64,000 nt of DNA from Vesta saturnalis (taxonomy: Eukaryota; Arthropoda; Insecta; Coleoptera; Lampyridae). The number at the start of each line of letters is the position of its first letter. Position 1 is the stretch's first letter. Positions 11,106 to 22,484 of the stretch are shown here, one piece after another. The notes beneath the pieces were generated by a model. The model worked only from the letters and a program-made list of their open reading frames with translations, did not search any database and had not been told where the DNA came from. Made by a program: the position numbers and the translations under genes. The stretch is from the NCBI GenBank assembly GCA_036346205.1, contig JARFJB010000400.1:5077501-5141500 (forward strand), read 5' to 3'.

Positions 11106-11139
11106 AAGTCTCACAGTCATAAAGATTACATCATATACG

Positions 11140-11459
11140 ATGGCTGACGTTTTAATCGAAAACACTGATATCCTACATGCATTAATTAAGTAAAAGTCAA
11201 CGTGACGCTTTATTGAAGTGTTTGGATAGTAAAAGGTAGAGTGTATTTGAGTGTGCACATAACATTTTAAAAGGTCGTGTACCTCTGTCAGCTGATCAGA
11301 AGCAGCGACTCTCTCAACATAAGCACACTTTAAGACGCCTGGCACAGAGGGCGAATCTATAAAAAGAAGAAACAGTTTCTTGTACAGAAAGGTGGGGCAT
11401 TTCTACCACTCCTGTTAGGACCATTACTTGGTGGAATTCTGGGTAATCTGTTTCAATGA
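11140..11459 (+). pseudogene. Small basic/hydrophobic Polinton protein (PX-like)
   Basis: The ATG at 11140 starts MADVLIENTDILHAL. After a frame break the text continues with a Lys/Arg-rich stretch and ends in a hydrophobic Gly/Leu-rich tail, AFLPLLLGPLLGGILGNLF, with stop at 11457-11459. A basic body followed by such a tail is a recurring small gene of animal Polintons. A role as a core or membrane-active virion protein is only inferred. The next start codon lies 2 bases after the stop, which suggests tight packing. Confidence 0.65.
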
Positions 11460-11461
11460 CC

Positions 11462-12150
11462 ATGGACCACATTGTGAAGAAGATGATTATTCTACCGTTG
11501 GATTTTATACAGCGCTTACAGGCACCAGATGTTACACAAAACAACATTTTAACGCATTTGGGTAACGATATGGATAAAGTTTTAAAACTAAAATGACCGA
11601 TCATGACAAATGGCAGGTACAACCAAGTTCTTCAAAGGTATCTACACTTTTCCAACCAGTTACGTCAGCCCACCAGTATAACAATTAGCGGTGACGCTGC
11701 TGATGATATTAGAGATTTACCGCAACGCAAAGGTCTGACAGACGACGAGATAGTATCAACGCTTCCGCCTTCATATAAGAGAAAAGGCGCGAATTTGTTA
11801 CATATACTGAATACGAACAGCGATGTTTTTGGGATAAAAGGGTACTGTCACAATAAAAGGAGAATCATACCACATTCCAACATTATCGATCTGGTTCACG
11901 AGACGTTAAGAAAACGAAAACCACAAACCCGCGCGGTTGGCGTCAGTTTGCGACGTACATTAAAGAGATAAATATACCTCGAGCGTTCATCGGAGATACG
12001 CAAAGGTATGATGTTTCTGCATCACCCAGTGCTGAACGGACCCTCACAACTATAGGTGAGAATTACGATGCTGATAGGAAACGCGAGAAACACCAAGAAG
12101 AATCTCTCAAAGAAGAAGAGGACTTTCCTAGATTGGGATTCGCGGCGGCC
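11462..12150 (+). pseudogene. Conserved Polinton protein of unknown function
   Basis: Starts at ATG 11462 (MDHIVKKMIILPLDF), breaks near 11595, then stays open at 11603-11971 with GLTDDEIVSTLPPSYKRKG and GIKGYCHNKRRIIPHSNI. A further frame shift leads to a segment with GWRQFATYIKEINIPRAFIGD, then a charged Glu/Lys tail at about 12080-12140. The order and the Trp-containing IP-x-x-FIGD motif agree with a protein regularly found beside integrase in Polintons. Its function is not known to me; a structural role is possible. Confidence 0.55.
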
Positions 12151-12155
12151 ATAAC

Positions 12156-13175
12156 ATGGATGCTGTATACTATGACCCTCTCACCCAGCAGGGTTCGCTG
12201 GTATAACACCTTTAACTAATGCTGTAAAGGGTAGATATGGTGAAGTAAAAACTGGCTGCAGGCACAGGAAGCTTATACGGTACATAAACCGGTTAGAAAA
12301 AGGTTTCCACGAAACAAATATATAGTGAGTAACCTCTACGAATTGTGGCAAGCGGATCTTTGTGATATGCGGACTTTAAGAAAACACAATAGCGGATACA
12401 ACTACATACTAACGGTAATTGATGTATTTAGCAAGAGGGCATGGGCGAGCACTTAAAACGAAGACAGCCTCATCTGTAATTGAAGCATTCGCGGATATTC
12501 TTAAGGATTGCGACAATACTCCGGCAAATCTACAGACGCATAAAGGCAAAGAGTTTGTGGCGAGCAGTGTACAAAACTTTTCAAGAAACAAAATATCAAT
12601 TTCTATGTAACAAATAACCCTGACGTAAAAGCATCTGTAGTTGAAAGATTTAATAAAACATTGAAAACAAGGATGTGGCGTTATTTCACTTACAAAATTC
12701 CTACAGATATATTGATGTACTCGAAAGACTTGTGACTGCCTACAACAATAGTCCTCATTCAAGTATAAAGATGGCCCCCAGTAAACGATAAAAACATTCT
12801 GGAAGTGTGGAATAACCTGTACGCGAGAGGTTAGGTCCAGTACGCCATCCTAAATATAAAGTCGGTGAGCATGTCAGAATCGCCAGAACTAAGTACACCT
12901 TTCAGAAGGGATATGAAACGAATTGGAGCGAGGAAGTTTTACAATTAGTGCGGTGATAAAAAGAAGACCACCAGTTTATAGAATAATCGATCTTAATAAC
13001 GATCCTGTTGAAGGCACCTTTTACGAAGAAGAATTGCAAGTTGTTACGGTTGATAAAGATACTCTATTCAAAGTCGATAAGATTCTAGCGAGAAGGGCCG
13101 TGGGCAAAAACAATACCTGGTCAAGTGGCGGGATACAGTGGCAAATTTAATAACTGGGTGTTAGCTTCCAGCTGA
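12156..13175 (+). pseudogene. Polinton retroviral-type integrase with C-terminal chromodomain
   Basis: Catalyses integration of the element and generates the 6-bp duplication. Starts at ATG 12156 (MDAVYYDP). The core shows LWQADLCDM with the first aspartate, YILTVIDVFSKRAWA, then QTHKGKEF where the second aspartate is replaced by histidine, and KASVVERFNKTLK with the glutamate. The frame 12923-13150 continues with the C-terminal beta domain and FKVDKILARR. After a one-base shift, QYLVKW and GYSGKFNNWV complete a chromodomain that ends at the stop 13173-13175. Four or more frame breaks and the D-to-H change rule out activity. Confidence 0.9.
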
Positions 13176-13187
13176 GAGATATATAAA

Positions 13188-13990
13188 ATGGAGTTTTATC
13201 TTACCTTATTGAGTAATAGCTCTATGACGTATTTTCCAGGTAATATGACGTCAAGTTTTATTACGCAACTGCCAAAACGAATAAGATTAACGGGTTCGTG
13301 GGTTGTAGGTATATCGGAAATTCAGTACCCATGTTTTTTGCCGCTGTAAGTGCAACAGATAATTTAATTTATTATAGAACAGAGCCACCTGACGACGAGA
13401 ACATGTTAGAAACGATATTAAAAAGGCCTCAGAATATTTTCAACTCGACAACGAGAAGATCATTTATATTGAAGATGGCTGGTACGTGATACGATTCGCT
13501 TCGGGAAATTACACCAACATAGAAGAAATTATCAGCGAGCTAAATGACCATGTACTTAATAAATTGCTAGCAATCGAGTATCATAATCTAACTAAACGCG
13601 TCACTACGAAATTAAAAACTCGGCTCTCGCTATTCGGATTCTCCAACGTCTAGCGTTACAATTGGGTTATCGACCGTATCAGAACATAGCTATGGAAGCG
13701 ATACCCCTCACCCGCTAGCATATGGATAGGCTTACCAACTCAGATGTTTGTTTATTGCGATATCGTTGAACCGCAAATTGTGGGTGATGTTTTATCTCCG
13801 CTTATGCGTATAATAAATATTACTTCAGAAAACTATGCTTATGGGGACATAAAGATGGTTTTTCGCCTGCACACTACATACCGGTAATGACGCGGGAATT
13901 TGAAAACATCGAGATTAATATAAAACAGATACGGGTGCAGCAATGCCATTTGAGTTTGGAACGTCGTGCCTGAAGCTACACTTTAAGAAA
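13188..13990 (+). pseudogene. Polinton penton-like minor capsid protein (single jelly roll)
   Basis: ATG 13188 follows the integrase stop by 12 bases. The N-terminus (SNSSMTYFPGNMTSSFITQLP, then GSWVVGISEIQYP) matches the characteristic start of Polinton penton proteins in arthropods. The rest is broken by frameshifts, but a jelly-roll-like tail with GTSCLKLHFKK appears near 13965-13990. It would sit at capsid vertices. It lies between integrase and the pVI-like gene. Confidence 0.75.
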
Positions 13991-14017
13991 GTACAAAATT
14001 TTTACCAGCAATATTAC

Positions 14018-14357
14018 ATGAATCAGGCCGGTAACGGTATCGGCTCTATTTACAAGGTGTGCCCTATCAACGCGGTCATGGAATAGGAGCTGGTTAGGCG
14101 GTATATTTAAAGTATAATACCGTTATTTAAGTCTGGCGCAAAGGCTATTGGTAAAGAAGCTCTTAGGACAGGTGCTAATATTCTTGGTGACGTCATAGAG
14201 GATCGACCTATTAAGGATTCGTTTCAAGAAAGATTTCACGAGGCAGGTAGAAACCTTAAGCAAAACCGACGAGAAAATCGATAAAATGATGGAGGGTTCG
14301 GGTTATAAAAGAGTACGTCTGGCTGGTAATAATCAGTCTCAACTGAGAGTTGTTTAA
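14018..14357 (+). pseudogene. pVI-like minor capsid protein
   Basis: A short gene between penton and major capsid protein. It begins near ATG 14018 with NQAGNGIGSIY and, after a frame break, reads IIPLFKSGAKAIGKEAL, RTGANILGDVIED, then a basic tail EGSGYKRVRLAGNN ending at TAA 14355-14357. A Gly-rich amphipathic start and a short basic C-terminal peptide resemble adenovirus pVI-type proteins known in Polintons. I infer a role beneath the capsid and as a protease substrate. Confidence 0.65.
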
Positions 14358-14393
14358 GAAGAAGCCTGCTTACGACGATATATTTTCAAGATA

Positions 14394-15667
14394 ATGGCTT
14401 TTCTACATGCTCAATCGTGTGAATGCGTCAAGTCCGAATTGGATTTGTTCGCTTTACCAGCGACGCAGACAAGTATCGAGAGTGGTGAATGGGTATTTTA
14501 CAAGCCCTTATCAGCTCTGAGTGATGACGCCCCAATAGAATTTGTAGTCCCCGGAAATGGAAACGATTATATAGATTTAAGCCAGACTATTACATTACAG
14601 CTAAAGTTCTAAAACATGATGATACAGCTCTTACAGACGCTGATGTTGTAGCACCGGTAAACAATTGGATGCATTCGCTTTTCTCCAGGTGGAGGTTTAC
14701 TTAAATCAGAAGATGGTGTCACAACCAAACAAACCACCCTACCGTTCATATATCGAAACGCTGCTAAATTATGGAAAGGGCCAAGAGTTCACATCTAGGA
14801 TGTACCTTATGGCAAATGATACAGCCGGACAGATGAATGCCTGGGAAACGCTAATAACGGTTTCGCGTCAAGCACTTGGGCTACCGGGAAACAGATAGAG
14901 ATGATTGGTCACGTCACTCGGATTTGTTTAATCAAGAAAAGTTTCTCATAAGGGTGTTGAGTTAAAGACTAAATTTGTACGATCAAGAGATACCTTTAGT
15001 CTAATGGGGGCTTCAAATTACAAGACACGAATTATAGACGCTAGTTTACTGGTAAAGTATGCGAATCAATCCAACTATTCTAATCGCGCACGCTAAAGCT
15101 TTAGAAACAACAGGCAAAATATCCTGTTACAAGGACCGACGTAAAAGTGTTAACTATACCTGCAGGCATACAGCGAAAATCATTGGATAATGTTTTCCTG
15201 GGTCAGCTACCTAAACGATGCATCTAGGCTTTGTAAAAAAAGCCTTCAACGGTGACTACCCTCAAATCCGTTCAATTTTCATCACTGCAATATTAACTAC
15301 ATGTCATTATATATTGACGGACAACAAATTCCTTCGAAGGCCTTACAAGGACTTTACAGCTAATGGTTTATACGTAAGAGCGTACCACACCTTATTCTCT
15401 GGTACGGGTATTCATTTTTGAATGAAGGTAACGATATATCGAGAAGTGATTACCCCCGGCTACTGTTTAATGGCCTTTGACCTAACACCTGACCTGTCTG
15501 CAAACGCTAGCATGTACTGGAATTTATTTAGAAACGGTTCCCTTCGGCTGGAAGTCGGTTTTGAAGAAGCGCTCACTGAAACCGTTAACTCTTTGGTGTA
15601 TGCTGAAGTCGATAATGTGATCGAGATCGATAAACATCGGAATGTCGTTGTGGATTTTAGCTGTTAA
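14394..15667 (+). pseudogene. Polinton major capsid protein (double jelly roll)
   Basis: The hexon-like shell protein of the predicted virion. ATG 14394 opens MAFLHAQSCECVKSELDLF and runs 72 codons into the first jelly roll (VPGNGNDYIDLSQT). It continues in other frames at 14665-14898 (FLQVEVYLNQKMV, YRSYIETLLNYG), 15218-15421 (PQIRSIFITAIL, HTLFSG) and 15422-15667, ending VYAEVDNVIEIDKHRNV, a typical C-terminus. Total span is about 424 codons, somewhat short for the family. At least five frame breaks are present. Confidence 0.88.
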
Positions 15668-15715
15668 AAGTGGTAGCTCTAACCTGCAGGCTTCAACAGC
15701 AGCAGCCGATAGAAG

Positions 15716-16170
15716 ATGGACGCATATTTGGACATGCAAGGGTTTAGGGAAACAACGAATTCATACCGAAAGAAATTGCCGTGGTTACAGATCAGGGTCG
15801 TTTATCGTTGATGCTAATAAAAACCACGAGGCTACTTTATATCAGGATCCATGTCACGACAGATAAAATTTATGGAAGATAATTATCATGGCTTGAAATG
15901 GTGGTGGGGTCATGTACATTACAACAATTTTCGTGAGGAGTTGATGAGAGGTGCGCCCATTTAACAAAATTCACGTTAAGGGCAGTGAAAAACAGTTTTT
16001 AAGGTTTCTTAACAAACCATAGTAAACCTGGAGGAGACTGGTTGCCCGTCGATTAAACAGTTGAAAAGGAAGCAAAAGCATATAGCTGTTTAAGCCATAA
16101 CATCACTGAGCCTATTGTGCACTGGAAAACGCATTACTATTGCAAAGGACACATTCCAATTCTAAGGATG
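15716..16170 (+). pseudogene. Conserved Polinton 'QGF' protein (possible RNase H-like fold)
   Basis: ATG 15716 begins MDAYLDMQGFRE and after a shift reads EFIPKEIAVVTDQGRLS. Downstream are FMEDNYHGLKWWWG, IHVKGSEKQFL and TGCPSIKQLKR, with a terminal CALENALLLQR. The same architecture occurs in the second Polinton at 34668-35108. Early acidic residues (D-x-Q/E-GF, then E-[IL]-A) and a VKG-x-[EA]-K turn suggest a nuclease-like RNase H fold, but that is inference. It follows the capsid gene, as expected for the lineage. Confidence 0.6.
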
Positions 16171-16190
16171 TATGCGGTACAAGTGTTGAG

Positions 16191-16625
16191 ATGCTTGAAA
16201 TCGATCCCCAGCCACAAGAAGAATGTTTTCGGCTTGTATGTGCTTCTAATCAACTACCGAGAACGCACCTCGACCGTGTGCAATTATCGTAAACACGGAT
16301 CCTGCAAACAAGCCCGGTCAGCATTGGACCGCTATCTACATTGACGAGAATGGTAACGGAGTATTTTGATTCCTTTGGACGAGCACCGCAAGGATATCAT
16401 TTACGCTTTAGAGAAGAATTCCCGATGTTTCGTATACAATAAAATAATACTACAGGACTATCATTCGGATTGTGTGGATTTTATGTCTTAGTGTTTCTAT
16501 ATTTTAGATTACATAGTTTATCAATGATTGATTTTGTAAATAAGTTTTTCACTACATGTTTAATTGTAAATGATGAGATAATTAAAATATTGTTTAACGA
16601 CTGTTATCCAACGATTCTATTCTGA
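16191..16625 (+). pseudogene. Adenain-like cysteine protease (virion maturation)
   Basis: Would cleave capsid precursors. From ATG 16191 (MLEIDPQPQE) the text reads ECFRLVCASNQLP, then, shifted, GQHWTAIYIDENGNG with the catalytic histidine and EYFDSFGRAPQGYH with the acidic partner. It ends with CGFYVLVFLYFRLHSLSMI holding the catalytic cysteine and stops at 16623-16625. This H...D...C order with HW, FDSFG and CGFY is diagnostic of the adenain/Ulp1-type fold. Frame breaks separate the parts. Confidence 0.82.
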
Positions 16626-17484
16626 TAAATAAAGATATTTTAGTACCTGACTTTTTTAATTAAGAATTGCATAATACATACTGTTTTTTTCTTTTAATTC
16701 GGCATGTGTGTTTTTAAATCGTGTTATAAAATTTATTATTTAGTGTTTTTTAAAAGAAATTATTTATATTATATTGGTTTTTTAGACTATTAAATTTAAC
16801 AAAGTTATATAATTACACGGTAATTAGTAAACGTGAGCAGTAATTTCTTACTACATATTTTAAACATTCCAAATTCTTAATATGGTTTTTATAAAAACAA
16901 TTTGTGTGTCCGTATACGAATATTTTTTCAAACCGATTTATTTTAAGAGAAAGGTAAATGTATGTTGCTGTAAGTGCAATAAAGACAATGAGGTTGTTTG
17001 TATATTTTACATTCTAATGATGGAAAATCAATAGCTAGTTTTTACACAACTAGAAAGTTTAGTTGACAAATAACACAAAAGCAGTGACCATCACTCAGTG
17101 CCTTAAAACGTTACAGATCTGGTATGTGTTGTGTTAATCCTTTTATTTATTTACAGATTTTTAATTACAGTTATAAAACACAAGCATTAAGTTTCTTTAA
17201 AATATTAAGGCGTACAACATTTTTTAACGGACGTATGGATATTATTTTCAATGCAGGTAAAACTATGTTTTTTAATAATCGTTTAAGAAAAGACAAACTG
17301 TTATGTAATTAACTTAATAAAAATGTTTTTTTTTTGTTTCATTAGGAATGGCAGTAATTTTTTATAGTTCACTGAGGATTTTTTAATTACGATAATAAAA
17401 ATAAGTGTTCTATAATTAAATTTTACTGTCATTCAAATTTCCCCACGTATGGTTAATCCTATCTGCTTATCTCACCTCCTTATT
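16626..17484. other. P1 interior between protease and right TIR, no gene seen
   Basis: AT-rich, with short unrelated open frames only. In a full-length element the polymerase or other genes could have been here, but I found no trace of polymerase motifs. Confidence 0.5.
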
Positions 17485-18293
17485 AGAAACGTTTCTCGTA
17501 TAGGTCATCCAATAACATATGACCATTTTTAAAAATAATAGGAGCGATAATAATATCTTATTAATTATGCAATTATTGTATGCGTGTCAGCCTCCAGGGT
17601 TACAACCAAAAGGACCTTAATTAAGGTTGAAGATAATTACTAGAAATAACTCTAAGACCAAGTCCAAGTCCTGCCCCAGGTCCAACCCTAAATACAGTTC
17701 TAAACCCTAGCTCCACCACCAAGACCTGACTCCAACCCTAGCTCCACCACCAAGGCCAAACTCTAAGACTTATCCAGACCACCCTAAGCTCCACCACCAA
17801 GACCTGACTCAACCTAGCTCCACCACCAAGACCAAACTCTAAGACTTATCCTTAGACCAACCCTAAGCTCCAGTCAATACAGCTCAACGCTAACCCTAAA
17901 ATACAGCTCTCACGTTAGCAACTACAAAAAGATCTTAATTAGGGATACAGAGGGTTGAAAATACGGTCTCACACGTGGATGTGTAAAATAATTAGGGATG
18001 AAAATATGGTCTCACACGGGTATATAAAAATAAGGGTGGAAAATCCGGTCTCACACGTGGATGTGCGAAAATAAGGGTGGAAAATCCGGTCTCACACGTG
18101 GATGTGTAAAAATAGGGATGGAAAAATATGTCCTACACGAGGTATATAAAAATAAGGGGAAAAAACACGTCCTACACGTAAGCGTGTAAAAATAAGGGTG
18201 GAAAATCCGGTCCCCACGTGGGCATGTAAAAAGTGAAAGGGGCGGGGCTTGTGACGTAAAATTCCAAGATGGCGCATGGTGTCCCGTACTACT
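17485..18293 (-). repeat. Right terminal inverted repeat of P1
   Basis: Reverse complement of the left arm. It starts inside with AGAAACGTTTCTCGTATAGG, runs through GTTACAACCAAAAGGACC, the CCACCACCAAGACC units and the CACGTG array, and ends GTCCCGTACTACT. It is shorter than the left arm through loss of repeat units. Confidence 0.9.
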
Positions 18294-18299
18294 GATATG
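18294..18299. repeat. Target-site duplication GATATG, right copy
   Basis: Exact match to 9044-9049. Confidence 0.9.
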
Positions 18300-18690
18300 G
18301 TAAATTTCTGGGAGTGCATCTCGTTTCCTTATTAAATAGGAATATACATATTGATTTTGTAAGTTCTAAACTGTCAAAAACGGTGTATCTTCGTAAAAGC
18401 CTAGAAAAATTGGTTGATGTAAAACGTTAAAGGTAATCTATTTTTCCTGCTTTCAATCTACATTTTCTTACTCTATTTTAGCTTGGGGCCATAGCAGTCA
18501 TGTAAGTAGAGTATTTGCAATTCAAGGAAAAGCATTGAGAGATATATTCTGGTTGAATTACAGGGAAGATGTTAAAAAATTTTTCATTAACCATCAAATT
18601 TTAACTGTACGGTTAATGTATATTTATCAATGTCTTATTTACGTTAAAGATAATCTTAACAAATATATTTCTCACTCCGACGTACATGTA
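18300..18690 (+). pseudogene. LINE reverse transcriptase C-terminal part, first segment
   Basis: Translation of the plus strand gives KFLGVHL, then AWGHSSHVSRVFAIQRKALR and LNYREDVKKFF near 18450-18590, the thumb and post-RT region common to Jockey/CR1/I-type LINEs. It is interrupted at 18690 by a mariner relative and resumes at 22088. With the mariner and one TA removed, the reading frame runs through the junction without a shift. The upstream part was displaced by the Polinton. Confidence 0.8.
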
Positions 18691-19515
18691 CAGGGTGGCC
18701 AACTAAGGACGGTCGTCGGCCATATCTCATGAATGGATTATAGCATAGGTTCAGGAAAAAATTTTATAACGAAAGTGGCATCGAGAAACGCCTGGAAATT
18801 ATTTACAGAATTGTAGGTCCACCGCTAGAGGACATATTTGACAGTTAAAATTTTCAAAAGCAAAATTTTTCAAAATTTACTCAATTAAGGGGCATATTAA
18901 ATATTATAATCAGATTTCTCGACAAATTCTGCATACTTTTTATTTGACAAGTTTTAGTCTATCTCTTCAAATAAGGGGTGGGGAGAGGAACCTTGTTACG
19001 AAAAACGCCTTTAATTCAGATTCTGCTTGACCGATTTTAATAAACTTGATGTTGTTTGAAAGAGCTTTTGTTAAACAATAGAAAATTTGTAAATTTGAAG
19101 CAATCTGATTAATAACGTAAATGCTAGAGGGCGCTGTTTAATATTTTTTTAATATTGTGTTTTCTCTTTACAATTTTAAATGGAAGCATAAAAGCATAAA
19201 AAGTTAAGTAGGTCTTTAAAAAGTAGACTAAATTAGTAATAAAACAGTGAAAACTGCAAGTCGATATCTGTTTCCTAACCTGAGATATCGTAAGAAACAG
19301 GTAAATGGCGGGAATTGTTCTTCCAGTGCTCTAGTAGGCTAGTTCGCGTTAACGCAAATTACTAATCTTAGCCTGGATGAAAAGATCTTACATTGGTCTG
19401 CAGTAATTTTAACTGTTATCATACTAATGTTATGGTTGCCGCTAGATTACCTAAATGTAATGCTGTCAGTATTAACAATGAGAACAAATTATAAAATAAT
19501 AATGTGATAAATTTA
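18691..19515 (+). repeat. Left long TIR of M1
   Basis: Pairs with 21270-22085. Shared landmarks include GGCCATATCTCA near the end, GCCCTCTAGC, ATTAACAGCGCCCT, GGCGGGAATTGTTCTTCC and TTGCCGCTAGATTACCTAAATG at the inner side. Non-coding. Confidence 0.88.
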
Positions 19516-19789
19516 ACATTTTTTAAATTATATAAGGATGTTATATTTGTTTTCAAGCGATGTGTTAGTAAATCAAAAGCATAAAATATCAATAAAAACC
19601 GATATTTGCACAGCAACAACAGATACAGTGTAAAATATGAATTACGATTTACTGATTACAACAAAATTAGTAAAGAGGGCCATGTAAGATATAAAATAAA
19701 TTCCCTGTTGAAAACAAGCAAGCTATGATTTTCACGCATATGTCAAAAATTATTCATCGTGTTGCATTTAATAGACTTTCTTTATCTTT

Positions 19790-21239
19790 TCGTACCAAAA
19801 TGATTCTTACAAATGAAGAAGCATTTGATATGTTGGCAGTTTATTTTGAATGTATGAGAAATGCAACCGTTACTGCTAGAGTGTATGCACTTTAGTACCC
19901 AAACAGACGGCATCACAGCAGAAGAGTTTTTCTCCGACTCGCACACCGTGTGCGTACTACTGCAAATGTGAATCTTCCTGTATACCGAAGACAACGCAGA
20001 GGTAGAACAGAGGAAAATGTTATTGATGTTTTAGCTTATGTAAATGTTAACCCTCATTCAAGTACCAGAGCTATAGCTAGAGACTTGGGTACTTATTTAT
20101 TAATGCATGTTTTATTCAATATTATAATGATAAAAATGTTTTAATTTTTTTCGTTTGTCGTTATATGTTTCTCATTTTTATCATACCGGAAATGTCATCA
20201 CATCAAAGTTAACTTGTGACAACATGACTAATGTATTTGCCGCCATTTTATGTCCAGTTTCAATAAAACACTAAATTATTTAATAAAATTATCTTATGCT
20301 ATGTGAATAGATTTTAACTAGCAACATGATAATTAAGTGAAGCAAAGTAAAGTAAAAAGGTACCAATAATAAAAAATAATGAGAGGCCGGGCAAAAAAAA
20401 TTCGTAATAATATTACGAGAGTTAATGCATTTAAAGTCCTTTTTGGTTTACTAACAACGAAGGACTTCAATGTGTCTCATTGATCTGATTACTTTATAAT
20501 ATATACTATTTTAGATTGCACCCATATCACATGGTCCTACACCATAGTTTGAATGCTCAAGATTTCGATACCAGGTTGGATTTTTGCAACTGGCTCTCAA
20601 ATATGATACACGACGATCCTAAAATACTTTCACGAATTATGTGGACAGATGAGGCTACTTTTCATAGTGATGGTAGTGTAAATCGACATAATATGCACTA
20701 CTGGTCTGAAACGAATCCCCACTGGATGTAGGAGGTCCAACATCAGGGTCGTTGGTCTATAAATGTGTGGTGCGGGATTCTAGGTGGAGAAATAATTGGG
20801 CCTTTTTTTTAATGAGACTGTTAATGGAGAAAGATATTTAGATTTTTAAGCAACGAATTGCCACTTCTTTTAGAAGACATACACTTCGCCATTCATCGTG
20901 ACATGTTCTTGCAACATGATGGGTGCCCGGCACCTTATTCTAGAGATGTTCGGAATTTCTTAGATCAATCATTCCCTGAAAGGTGGATAGGACAAGAGAA
21001 GTTTATTTATTTGGCCACCAAGGTCTCCAGGCCTAATTTGTTTAGATTTTTATTTGTGGGGGCGAATAAAAGATTTCGTTTATGCCGATAGACCCACAAC
21101 AAGAGCTGACATGAATGAAAGAGTACGACAGACAATACGAAGTATTTGAAGGGCAGAAATTGAAACAGCTGTTCTCTCCACCCATCAGCGATAGATTTCA
21201 TGCATTGAAAATGATGGACGACATCTAGGGCGACACTAA
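19790..21239 (+). pseudogene. Mariner-type transposase of M1
   Basis: The transposase cuts and pastes the element. The N-terminal part (about 19790-20135) has NEEAFDMLAVYFECMRNA, PNRRHHSRRVF and the second helix-turn-helix region RTEENVIDVLAYVNVNPHSS. After about 375 non-coding bases the catalytic part resumes at 20516 (HPYHMVLHHSLNAQDF) with IMWTDEATFHSDG (first D), INVWCGILGG and LQHDGCPAPYSRDV (second D). The third-D region is frameshifted near 21010-21060. The C-terminus ends at about 21239. The gap corresponds to the intron seen more clearly in copy M2. Confidence 0.85.
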
Positions 21240-21269
21240 TTACGTAGTTATTTATTTAAGGTTTTAATT

Positions 21270-22085
21270 GTTAGATTTATCACATTATTATTTTATAATT
21301 TGTTCTTATTGTTAGTAGCGACAGCATTACATTTAGGTAATCTAGCGGCAACCATAACATTAGTATGATAACAGTTAAATTTACTGCAGACCAATGTAAG
21401 ATCTTTTCATCCAGGTTAAGTTTAATAATTTCCGTTAACGCGAACTAGCCTACTAGACGTTGGAAGAACAATTCCCGCCATTTACCTGTTTCTTACGATA
21501 TCTCAGGATAAGAAAAAGATATCGACTTGCAATTTTCACTGTTTTATTACTAATTTAGTCTACTTTTTAAAGACCTACCTAAATTTTTATGCTTCCATTT
21601 AAAATTCTAAAGAGAAAACATAATATTAAAAAAATATTAAACAGCGCCCTTTAGCATTTATGTTATTAATCAGATTGCTTCAAATTTACAAATTTTCTAT
21701 TGTTCAACAAAAGCTCTTTCAAACAACATCAAGTTTATTAAAATCGGTCAAGCAGAACCTGAAGTAAAGGCGTTTTTTCGTAACAAGGTTCCCACTCACC
21801 CCCACCCCTTATTTGGAGAAAACTTGTCAAATAAAAAATATGCAGAATTTGTCGAGGAATCTGATTATAATATTTAATATGCCCCTTAATTGAGTAAATT
21901 TTGAAAAAAATTGCTTTTTAAAATTTTAACTGTCAAATACGCCCTCTAGCGGTGGAGCTACAATTCTGAAAATAATTTCCAGGCGTTTCTCGAGGCTACT
22001 TTCGTTGTAAAAATTGCTTTCCCGAACCTGTGCTATAAACCATTCTTGAGATATGGCCGACGGCCGTTCTTAGTCGGCCACCCGG
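21270..22085 (-). repeat. Right long TIR of M1
   Basis: Inverted partner of 18691-19515. It begins just after the transposase stop and contains no coding sequence. Confidence 0.88.
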
Positions 22086-22290
22086 TACACATCACTCGGT
22101 ATAAAGGAAACATTCAAATACCACTCCAACATCTAAGTCAATTTTCTGTCCTATGTTTTATAATAAACTTAAAGGCTAGTACACGTAACTTACCAGTAAA
22201 AAAATTTAAAACTTATACTAAGAAGGTTTTAACTGGCGTGGCTTACTATTCCATAAATGAATATTTGTGTGACAATAGCATTTTTTAAGC
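22086..22290 (+). pseudogene. LINE reverse transcriptase C-terminus, second segment
   Basis: Continues the LINE protein of 18300-18690 with ITRYKGNIQIPLQHLSQF and ends ...AYYSINEYLCDNSIF at a stop near 22290. This is the usual C-terminus in Jockey/CR1-like LINEs: basic RxKxNI followed by hydrophobic and 'FYS-NEFL'-type motifs. Confidence 0.82.
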
Positions 22291-22484
22291 ATGTGACGAG
22301 AGATAACCAAGTTGTCTATCTTCTTTCCATTGTATTAGTTCTTAAATTATTCTTAAATTACTATCTAAGTGTTTTAGTGTGTATGTTTTAACGTTTTAAT
22401 GTAATGCAAATTTAATTACATTTATGTGTATGTACTATAACGATGTGCTGACGTGGTAAACCACTGTGGTAGTAACATGAATAA

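Larger units (their letters stand above)
9050..18293 (+). mobile_element. Polinton/Maverick element P1, both ends intact, polymerase missing
   Basis: A 9244-bp element with inverted ends (AGTAGTACGGG / CCCGTACTACT), TIRs of about 0.8-1.05 kb and a 6-bp target duplication GATATG. Genes lie on the plus strand: packaging ATPase, small hydrophobic protein, unknown protein, chromodomain integrase, penton, pVI-like protein, major capsid protein, QGF protein and adenain-like protease. I found no protein-primed DNA polymerase anywhere between the TIRs, and 9.2 kb is short for an element expected at about 15-20 kb. Most genes have several frameshifts or stops, so it is fossil, but its edges are well preserved. 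Confidence 0.93.
18691..22085 (+). mobile_element. Mariner-superfamily element M1 with ~0.82-kb TIRs
   Basis: A 3395-bp element flanked by TA (18689-18690 and 22086-22087). The ends read CAGGGTGGCCAACTAAG on the left and, in reverse complement, CCGGGTGGCCGACTAAG on the right. The two arms stay alignable for about 820 bases, far more than the ~30 bp usual for mariners. A broken transposase lies between them on the plus strand. It is inserted in LINE coding sequence. Confidence 0.9.
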
